From Bemisia tabaci (Eukaryota > Arthropoda > Insecta > Hemiptera > Aleyrodidae): DNA of 64,000 bases. The translations under genes and the position numbers were made by a program. Positions 55,984 through 64,000 of this stretch are shown one piece after another (positions within the stretch are counted from its first letter, which is position 1; each line of letters opens with the position of its first letter). The stretch lies in assembly GCF_918797505.1 (NCBI RefSeq), contig NC_092798.1, positions 10,119,501 through 10,183,500 of the forward strand, in the 5' to 3' direction. Below the pieces are notes generated by a model, which saw only the letters and a list, made by a program, of their open reading frames with translations, was not told the origin of the DNA and made no database searches.

Positions 55984-56989
55984 CATAGGGTGTCCCAAAA
56001 CAACTGAGACCAAGTCTGTAATTCAAAAAGTATGATAGATATCGAAATGCGGCTTGTGAGAGGTTGTAGTCCATACTATTAGCTATCAAACCTCAAAATT
56101 TGAGCTTATTCGGTTGAAAACTCACCGAGTTATAACAATTTTTCGGGGACGAGTTGAACAGAACCCTCCACTATTTTCGAGTAATATTTTTCATTTCGCG
56201 AACTGTTCGTGAGTGGCGCCGCAGATCGCGACGCTGTGGATCAGGTGGAGGGATGAAGTGGTCACTGTTCTGGATGCAGGTTTTATCCTGTTAACATGTG
56301 TTTTCATCGCAATTATTGTCCGCGGGAAAGCGCAGTGCAGCCGAAACCGTCAGGCGTGACCGAGTGTTTTCTCGGGAAGCGCAGTGAGTTTGCCCGCTTA
56401 GTTGAAACAAGCTGCCGACTCTCGGCCCTCGGAAAAGCATTTATGCTAACGAAGAATGGTACTTTTCCCAAGTCGATTTCGTCCATAAGCAACTGTCATC
56501 TCATTTAAAGTATCGAAGACAGAAAGGCCACGGCGAACGCAATAGCGAATGGCATAACGTTGTTCTTGTTTCAACTCAGTGGGCAAACTCACTGCGCTTC
56601 GCAAGAAAACACTCGGTCACGCCTGACGGTTTCGGCTGCACTGAGCTTTCCCGCGGACAATTGCGATGAAAACACATGTTAACAGGATAAAACCTGCATC
56701 CAGAACAGTGACCACTTCATCCCTCCACCTGATCCACAGCGTCGCGATCTGCGGCGCCACTCACGAACAGTTCGCGAAATGAAAAATATTACTCGAAAAT
56801 AGTGGAGGGTTCTGTTCAACTCGTCCCCGAAAAAATGTTATAACTCGGTGAGTTTTCAACCGAATAAGCTCAAATTTTGAGGTTTGATAGCTAATAGTAT
56901 GGACTACAACCTCTCACAAGCCGCATTTCGATATCTATCATACTTTTCGAATTACAGACTTGGTCTCAGTTGTTTTGGGACACCCTATG
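55984..56989. mobile_element. Large foldback element P (1006 bp, 6-bp TSD)
   Basis: The left arm is 55984-56411, the right arm is 56565-56989 and the spacer is 153 bp. The ends are CATAGGGTGTCCCAAAAC and its complement. By eye the arms differ at only about seven bases plus a 3-bp indel over 425 bp. The flanks tatgta at 55978-55983 and 56990-56995 form a perfect 6-bp direct repeat. There is no transposase; the frames inside are short. The superfamily is uncertain. Confidence 0.93.
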
Positions 56990-57095
56990 TATGTAACACT
57001 GATTACCTAAAAAAACAAGAGCTTCACATTTTTCCGTCATTTGAAATGACGTTATCACCAAATTGTTTCGTTTTCAGTTCTTGAACATATAGTTC

Positions 57096-57191
57096 GTTCT
57101 TATGAAAAGTTAGAGAATTTTGAACAAATCGGATAGAGAAAACCCGGAAAAGTCAGTAAAATATTTTCTCGTCAAGTTTGTAGACACCCTG
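57096..57191 (+). mobile_element. Element G, 3' fragment
   Basis: It ends gtttgtagacaccctg and is preceded by acccggaaaagtcagtaaaa. The left boundary is not clear. Confidence 0.45.
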
Positions 57192-57199
57192 ACACTAAA

Positions 57200-58870
57200 G
57201 GTCTCGCTTTCGATATTCGGATAAAAAAAATTAGACCCTCGCACGCAAGAATCTGGGCCACAGCTAGGATTCAGCGCTAATCAAATCGGACGTCGATTGC
57301 CTCAAAGGCTGGAATTAGTCAAGTCCAGTAATCGGTGGATATCTCTCACGTGTAAATGAGCGACCGTACGAGCTAGTCGTCCTGTTTGTCAAGCCGCCCG
57401 AATTGCCGGCATCCGCTTCTCATCTCATCTTCCTCCTGTTCTAGCTCTTAATCCAGCCTCCCGCCCCCGTCATACGCAAGAGAGCCGTAAGTCCACTCCG
57501 AAGTGAGCCTCGACGTGCATAAGAAAGCATGCGGGCCGTGGTTCAAACCCTCCTGCACTTACGGTTGTCTTACGTTGCATCCTTCGCTTAATTTATGATC
57601 GTCAATGCGGGCTCTCTATCCCGTCCTTACGCTCGAGGAGTGTCATATTTATGCTAAAAGGAACTGTGTACGAATGAGTCGGTGTCAAAAGCAGCTATGA
57701 GGCGCGCAAAGCATGTGAACATAGGTTTTTTTGATTCGATGCATGTGTAGGTAATTGCTTTTAGTCATAATACTCCCGTACCCATTTTGTCCACTGAAAG
57801 TGTGACGTAATGTTCATATTCTGGGTGATAATTCAGGCGCAACAAAAGCTTCTCGTTTCGGGTAAATTGATAGCTATCGGGGCTTTCATGTTGAGTTTGT
57901 AAGAGTCGAATCAAGTTTTGTAGAAGGAGTCTTTCGTTTCATAGGTTATTGGTCCACGGCCTGGTTGAATCGGTGAATTTTGACGTAATCGCATCTTGAA
58001 TTCTCAGTGGTTAGGGAAATGGAGTGGAACGAAACAAACTTAGCTCTGCAGGTTTGATCAAGTTTTGCCACGAATGTCTAAATTTAAAAAGTTTATTCGT
58101 CGTTTCAATCCTTATAGTTGTCGAAGAAAATGTTTTTTTTTGTTGATTAGTCTTGTGTTTGCTGTCTTTCTACATTCATTTAATCGGCTTCAATTTTCAC
58201 AGCTTTGCTTTTAATATTAAAAATAATACATGTAAAGTCCGGTACGGTCAATTCCACCCTTTTTTCCTATCTTTATTTCTTCCATAGTATAACGGCGAAG
58301 AGCAAAATAACGACGAGAAACTTCGCGCCGTATTTTTATATTGATAGAAATTGGCTCCATAAGTTTTTGATCAGACCTCAAGGCACTCCAAAATCTGATG
58401 TGTCTCTTTCTCTCTCGATTAGGATTAAACAACGATTTTTTTTAACTTTAAATCTGCTGCGTATTTTTTGATAATTTTTATAGTAGCCACAAAGTCGTTC
58501 TAAATGAAAATGTAGGCTTTCAACCTCCTTCTATGCAGTCTATGCTATTTAACTTTGCCTTCTTGGGATTTCTGAAAAACAGCAGTGAATTCATCAGGAA
58601 TTCTCCAAATGAATGCGACAATCATTAATTATAATCATATTCAAAACTGCAAACAGCGATGATTCTTAAAACTAAGGATCTAATACACGACATGACAACC
58701 AATGACAGCCTAATCCACAAATTATCGATACTAACTCATCTCTCTCCCCGTCTCCGGCGAGCCTTAAAAAATTCCTCAGCCCAATAAACAATAACTGACG
58801 GTACCGTACGATCAAAAACCTCGGGAAGATTTCAGGAAACCGAGAAAATCTAGGTTAAACGGAATCCGCC
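57200..58870. other. Mixed stretch, no recognised gene
   Basis: A GC-richer patch at 57240-57600 contains a family U half palindrome. A piece with tatttatgctaaaaggaac near 57648 is a half copy of the B-related hairpin. The rest to 58870 is AT-rich with short frames. Confidence 0.4.
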
Positions 58871-58875
58871 GCGTC

Positions 58876-58996
58876 GATTCGTCATTCCTTTGACGTAACC
58901 GCGTACCTCACTCTCCATATGAGCCCTAGAATGCATGGATTTATATGTAAAATAGGTCTCACGTATAAATTGAGATGCGTCAGAGGGGCGACGGAT
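58876..58996. mobile_element. MITE family A, copy 7
   Basis: The arms carry cgattcgtcattcctttgac and cagaggggcgacgg around catatgagccctagaatg. Part of the right arm is deleted. Confidence 0.75.
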
Positions 58997-59249
58997 TGCC
59001 AATTCCGACGGGCAGCATGACGCCGGGCCTGGCGGTCGTTGTTGTATTTAAAATTCGCCTATTCCTCATTTAAGCCCGTGTATTCGAGGCGAGTTTTAGC
59101 CTCCATCGGGCACCCGCGGCGCAGCCGTGCCGGTGGATGACGTTCCTGGCGGTGACATTTTCAACGGCCCCGGTGGATTTATGCGATACCGGTCGGCGTT
59201 CCGGCTCAGCAGGGATACCGCCGAAAAATCGGAATGAGCTGTACTAAAA

Positions 59250-59378
59250 TTCGTCGCTTGGCTAACATAAGGGCGTAGTTACACATTGAGATGAGCCCGG
59301 AAAAGCATCGAAATGTGTGGAAGACAGGGTTCATTGCAGAGTGTAGAAGTAGATACGCCCTTATGTCAGGTAGGCGAC
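59250..59378. mobile_element. MITE family A, copy 8
   Basis: The outer ends attcgtcgcttggctaacat and tgtcaggtaggcgacgaat pair exactly, and cataagggcgtag pairs with tacgcccttatg. It lies beside a GC-rich patch at 58950-59220. Confidence 0.85.
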
Positions 59379-59744
59379 GAATTGTCTGTCGTGTGTTTCG
59401 TTTGAGGTTATGACTACTGATTAATACATTTCGGACTGTAAAATTCCCCTCCTCTCCCCGACGCCTCCAATTTGTATCGTTATTACTGGAATAATCACAT
59501 AATTTTCGACCGTCCCCGAGAAGGAAAATGACCCGAGTGCCGAAGTTGAGTTACAGGTCCCATTTCGTGCATCAGATAAGAATGTAACTCTTTTCATTTT
59601 TTGAATTTTGAATTTCGAATTGTTGTAACTTCGATTTGGTTTTGATGTTTCCTTTGGTCTTGCCCCCTAATTGTTCGTAAAACGGCATTCTACACGGAGA
59701 AAAGAGTATTAGTGGCCATCCTAGACTCTCGAGAGTCGGGTGAA

Positions 59745-59885
59745 TGGTGGACTAACGATAAGGTCTCTCGTGGGTTGCCGTTAATCAATCTTTTACCCAC
59801 CTTTCCACCAATAGGAGCTCTCCGTGTCCCGTTTGTCCACTTTATCTATAGCTTTGTCTACCACTTCCAACAATGAGCCCGCGAA
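59745..59885. repeat. Palindrome L fragment
   Basis: The text tctcgtgggttgccgttaat and atctatagctttgtctacc matches the right half of L. Confidence 0.6.
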
Positions 59886-60401
59886 CACCGTTTAGCGAAT
59901 CTCAGCGTTGACTTTCCGAAGTAACTTTTAAACCACGGGAAGATAGCAGCACGGAGGGTATATTATCTTAGACGTTATAATGTACATAAGCCTATGAGCC
60001 AACGAGACTGAGGCTACAGCAAGAAGCAGACACTGCTCCGCACAGCAAGTTACTCAACTTCCCAACGATCCTCGTCGAGCCATCGGACCTGCGATTGTCC
60101 CGCTCGTCGCCACCTTCCTTATTTTTCTACGCCTGTCTCTGACCCCATAAACCCTCGGATCTCTTCCTGAGCCTCCGCGAGTGACTGCAGAATTTCAAAC
60201 CTCACATGTCAACTTTTTAATGAGCTCTCGACTCCGTAAGGATTTCTACACTCCAGGGCTCAAGATAACTATCGCGTTCGGTTTTAACACCGCCCGCGAA
60301 ACGGAGCAATCTGCCGGGGTCATCAGGCCATCTTCAGCTCGGCTCCTCCGATCCTTTTTACGGGGGGCTCCACGGTTATTGGATCGGGGCACTGCCGTAA
60401 T

Positions 60402-60530
60402 TTCGTCGTCCCTCTGGCGTAAGGGCGTATCTTGATTTTGACATGGGCCCTGGAAAGCATGGGGTCAAATGGACATAAGGGCTCATTTGGAAATCGAGAT
60501 ACGCCCTTATGTCAGCGGAGCGACGATTTG
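60402..60530. mobile_element. MITE family A, copy 9 (best preserved)
   Basis: The arms cgtaagggcgtatcttgatt and aatcgagatacgcccttatg pair almost perfectly, as do tcgtcgtccctctg and cagcggagcgacga. It serves as the reference for the family. A GC-richer patch without a gene lies at 59990-60400. Confidence 0.9.
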
Positions 60531-60557
60531 ACGACTGCGGACTGCGTTGCCGTGCTG

Positions 60558-60968
60558 CACTGAAAAAAAAATCTCGGTGTATTTACTAAGAAAAGGGTAA
60601 AATTACCAAGAATTCAGGGTTATATTTGATCCCAGTTTTTTCTTGGTAAAATTACCATTTATGGAATTGGTAATTTTACCGAGAAAGCTCGGTAAAATTA
60701 TTGACTTTCTCGTAATTTTACTGGACCCTGGTAAAAACGCTAATATTTTTTATCGACTGTGGTAGAATAACCGAGATAAAATGGCAAAGTTACCGGGGAT
60801 TGATTACCAATAAAAGTGGTATTCTTACCTGAGAAAAACAGTAAAAATACCGGTTTTTAGGTAAGCTTACCAGTCTGTCTTGGTAAAATTACCAATAATT
60901 GGTAAAAAAGTGAGATGGTAAAGGTACAAACGGACCTTGGTAAAAACGCCGAGAATTTTTTTTCAGTG
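60558..60968 (+). mobile_element. Element E, copy 3, nested in I
   Basis: It starts cactgaaaaaaaaatctcgg and ends aattttttttcagtg. It is flanked by tg on both sides; removing it restores the I left end (gccgtgctgaggaaaaacg). It includes tttttag|gtaagc at 60854-60866. Confidence 0.92.
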
Positions 60969-61126
60969 TGAGGAAAAACGCCGTATGAGCCTTCAGACAT
61001 TGCCAAATTGCCTTTGACAAATTACGAATTTCCGGATATATTATGTTCGAATGATTTAGTTCCGATTTTTCAGAGAGTTAAGTTCGTAATTTGATCTAAA
61101 TCCGAAAATTCCAAGGAAAAACGTTC

Positions 61127-61403
61127 AGGGGGTCTACTAAAATAGGGTGGCCAAAAATCAGTACTCAGTACATCCCCAAGAAATTCAGTACCTCCTCAAC
61201 GGAAAAATTCAGTACTTTTTCGGTACTTCCAATTGACAAAATTTGAAATATTTCAAAAATTTGATTTTCTCGCTCAAATTGCGACAGAAAAAGGCCGAAA
61301 ATGGAAAAAATCCCGGACCTTCTTGCGGAATTTCCGCACTTTTTCAGTGCTTCCGGGCCGCCCTTCAAAAGTCAGTACTATTTCCGGACTTGGAGGCACC
61401 CTG
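61127..61403 (-). mobile_element. Element F, copy 4, inverted
   Basis: On the plus strand it starts cagggggtctactaaaatag and ends cggacttggaggcaccctg. The body is the reverse complement of the F motifs (aaatcagtact, cccaagaaattcagtacc). Confidence 0.82.
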
Positions 61404-61423
61404 AAATATCTTATGAGAGGCAA

Positions 61424-61974
61424 TGGACCACTAGACTAGGTACGAATTTCAGCATTCTGATACATGTTTCTCAACCAAAATTTCACGTAAAACACGATGT
61501 GCACAACAAAAATTACAGAATTCAACTCCTTACGAAGATATTTAATGATTCATGATGCGTGAATTCAAACCGCCCGCTCATGAAAACTCAATGCTCTACG
61601 TGATTCACATCGCGCGCTAAACGTTCATCATGATAGTCTCTGCAATATAAAAATCCGGAAACCTCAATCTTGACGGTTTGGCTCAGCTATAGCAAATTTC
61701 TTGTGTTTTGAACAACATATAATGGGAAATGAACATTGCTCGATGGAGAAGCTTGCTGAAACCGTTGTAGCGCGCGATTTGACTCGAGTAGAGCTTTGAG
61801 TTTCTTGTGAGCGGGCAGTTCAAATTCCTCGTAATCAATGTGAAATAAAAACGTTGAAATCTTCGTTAGGAGTTAGTTTCAGTAATTTTCGTTGCGCTAA
61901 TCGTGTTCTACGTGAAATTCTGGTTAAGAAACATGTATCAGATTGCTTAAATTCGTACCTTGTCTAGTGGTCCA
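61424..61974. mobile_element. Foldback element T, copy 2
   Basis: It starts atggaccactagactaggt and ends aaggtgtacc-type complement accttgtctagtggtccat. The arms pair for more than 100 bp (ctgatacatgtttctcaacc against its counterpart gaaacatgtatcag). The loop holds a second inverted pair (gcccgctca, gagcgggc). Confidence 0.82.
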
Positions 61975-62110
61975 TTTGGCAACATTCGAATGCTCGTAAG
62001 GTGTTTTTCCTTAGCGCGGCAGTATAAATTAACTTAAATTCGTACCTTGTCTAGTGGTCCATTTGGCAACATTCGAATGCTCGTAAGGTGTTTTTCCTTA
62101 GCGCGGCAGT
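61946..62110 (+). repeat. Exact 78-bp direct duplication
   Basis: 61946-62023 and 62033-62110 are identical by direct reading and separated by 9 bp (ataaattaa). The unit joins the right end of T to the right end of I. It must be recent, or an assembly artefact. Confidence 0.95.
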
Positions 62111-62433
62111 GCGGGTCCCCAGGCTAGTAACGAAGCGGAGAAAGCGGGCAAGGGTGCAGCAACGGACGATGGGGACGGGTCGTAAGCGTTAAATAAAATG
62201 CGAAGGTGACGCCAACGGAAATCTCAAACCGTTGCTTTGCGTGCGATCATATTTGTCCTCCGTTTCCGGGCTTCCGTGGATGTTACGGTTTCGATCGCGC
62301 GCACCGCACACTCTTGACCGCAAGTCCGTTCCGGGTTGGGCGTAGAAAAAAAGGGGTTTCCGATTTGTTTACACCGTGACCGTAGCGTGGGTGGATATGA
62401 CATGGCGTCAATATCCGTACGAAAGCTGAAAAT

Positions 62434-62712
62434 CCAGCGGGCTGATTGTTGAAATTGATAGACAAAGCTGTAGATAAAGAAGAGAAAAGGGGTGTAGAGA
62501 GATCCTATTGGTGGAAGCGGGTGGTTGCAATGGACAAAGGAGATAGGTAATAGACTAACTAACGGCAACCCACGAGAGACCCCATACTTAGTCCATTATT
62601 AACCTCCTTAGTCTATAAGGACGACCTATTTCAACCAATAAGATCGCTCCATACCCTCTATGTCATCTTTGTCTAAAGCTTTGTCTATAAATTTCAACAA
62701 TCAGCCCGCTGG
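62434..62712. mobile_element. Palindrome L, reference copy (279 bp)
   Basis: The ends ccagcgggctgattgttgaa and aacaatcagcccgctgg pair, followed by gatagacaaagctgtagat against its counterpart, and gatcctattggtgga against accaataagatc. The centre has aacggcaacccacgagaga. No coding content. Confidence 0.88.
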
Positions 62713-62878
62713 TGTGGAAAACGGACCTGAAGTACGTAGTTTTTAGCGTGTGACAACTTGAAGTATATTTGAATCAGTGAATTCAGTTATTCTCAAAAAG
62801 ACTTAAGCGCCAGAATCAAAACACAACAAAAATAGGAGGAACTGCACTAATTTACTGACGAGTGGAAATTCGAACCTG

Positions 62879-63154
62879 CGAGCCGATTATTGAAATTATT
62901 AGCCAAAGCTATAGACAAAGAACATAGAAGGGATTTGGAGGGATCCTATTGGTGGACGCAGGTAATTGCAATGGACAAAGTATAGGTGGGTAATTGACTA
63001 ACTAATGGCAACCCACAAGACACCATATAGATAGTCCATCATTTTCTTCCTTAGTCAATAGGAACCACCTATTTCAACCAATAGGATAGCTCCATACCCG
63101 ATAAGTCTTCTTTGTCCATTGCTTTGTTTATCAATTTTAATAATCAGCCCGCTG
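62879..63154. mobile_element. Palindrome L, further copy
   Basis: It starts cgagccgattattgaaatta and ends aataatcagcccgctg with the same inner order as the reference copy 167 bp upstream. Confidence 0.82.
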
Positions 63155-63382
63155 ATAAGCACCATCAGGCGATGCTAAGATATTGTTGATTGTTCAGAAA
63201 TTCAGTGCCTTGACTTCATTGGGTTTATATTTGAAAATTTTTGCTACTTTGTGGTCTCATTTTTTCAGCGAGAATTGCTATTCGCCCGCAATGGGTGAGC
63301 GATTAAATAAGAGTTGAGAGTAACAAATGCAAAATATTAAAAAGCACTCTATGATACTTCTCAGATTTAGAATTTGCATTCT

Positions 63383-63503
63383 CCATCATTCATCCTCTAA
63401 GTCTATCAGAACCACCCATTTCCACCTATAGTATAGCTCCATTCTCCCTGTGTCTTCTCCGTCCATCGCTTTTTCTATCAATTTCAACAATCAGCTCGCT
63501 GAT
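63383..63503. repeat. Palindrome L, right half only
   Basis: The text ccacccatttccacctatag and tttcaacaatcagctcgctg matches the right arm of L. 63155-63380 and 63505-63810 hold nothing recognisable. Confidence 0.65.
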
Positions 63504-63814
63504 GACCATATAGCCGAGCAATCCCCTCCTATGTAGAGAAATTATTCGAACGAACTCTTGAGAAATTTATTTGAAAGAAAAATTAAGCTCCTGTGTCATG
63601 GCGAGTCTTTCGAATGGCGCCATCATCGACAGAGCGCAAAACCATAAATGCAACGGAATGAAGAATTATTATCATCGAGTTATTCCGTCGGTCTCAACCA
63701 AATCTAGATAATCTTTGTCGTGCATACCCAACTCGACGGCATGTCTTTTCGATAGCGACATTGAAGACGTAGTCGTCAGTACCATGGCGCAACCGCGAGA
63801 GAGTCCCACACTCC

Positions 63815-64000
63815 TATGTCAAGGAAAAACGACGTATGAGCCTTCAGGAGTTACCAAGTCTCTTCCGATAAACCCCAACTTTCCCCCGTAATTTTTGTAT
63901 ATATTTCAATACGTTTTCCACAGAATTTGTTTCGCAATTGAATCTAAAACACCTGAAATGTGTTCAGGAAAATGTCCATAATTTTTCGTGGAAATAAATT
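63815..64000. mobile_element. Family I, left part, cut by window end
   Basis: It starts tgtcaaggaaaaacgacgta with gagccttcaggagttacca, the left arm of family I. The right arm would lie beyond the window. Confidence 0.65.

Larger units (their letters stand above)
60545..62023. mobile_element. Family I copy split by three insertions
   Basis: The left end (gttgccgtgctg, then aggaaaaacgccgtatgag at 60969) and the right end (ttggcaacattcgaatg to cttagcgcggcag) belong to one family I element. Elements E (60558-60968), inverted F (61127-61403) and T (61424-61974) lie between and account for most of the length. Confidence 0.75.

Noticed and set aside
57480..57570. Possible tRNA or tRNA-derived SINE because of a ggttcaaaccc box
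   Set aside because: No matching A box or cloverleaf can be drawn. The text is better explained as a family U half palindrome (gagccgtaagt and acttacgg).

Overview
This window is animal (almost certainly insect) genomic DNA with very few coding bases. The only coding segment I can defend is one 142-bp internal exon at 44330-44471 on the + strand. It encodes part of the receptor-binding domain of an invertebrate-type ephrin. It has a branch point, an acceptor and a donor, so the flanking DNA on both sides should be intron. If no exon has been missed, the upstream intron covers at least 44.3 kb of the window and the downstream intron at least 19.5 kb. The repeat landscape is dominated by short palindromic transposons, and GC-rich CpG-bearing islands sit in AT-rich DNA. 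That suggests a hemipteran insect, and a whitefly is my guess, but the species call is a weak inference.

Layout. 1-16300: MITEs, foldback elements and GC islands, with an intact hAT-type MITE at 3227, a B-in-C nested insertion at 9348-9702, a 100-bp tandem repeat at 14201 and an N-in-M nest at 15133-15869. 16300-16335: a juxtaposed acceptor/donor on the gene strand that looks like a recursive splice (ratchet) site. 16583-31732: more MITEs, a 1.57-kb non-autonomous hAT with a perfect 8-bp target duplication, and a LINE-like tail with a 14-bp target duplication. 31990-44300: GC islands, a 19-bp tandem array and several copies of the 'I' foldback family. 44330-44471: the ephrin exon. 44472-64000: intron 3' of the exon, with three copies of a ~415-bp CACTG-ended element, a 1006-bp foldback with 425-bp arms, a four-layer transposon nest at 60545-62110 and a cluster of L palindromes up to the end.

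I found no operon, CRISPR array, rRNA or tRNA. Family letters (A, B, C and so on) are labels invented here for repeats that recur inside the window. The most noteworthy points are the candidate recursive splice site, the long hairpin that would lie inside the ephrin pre-mRNA, splice-like AG|GTAAG motifs carried by a transposon family, and nested insertions that give relative ages for the families. I see no evidence for a previously undescribed multi-gene system.
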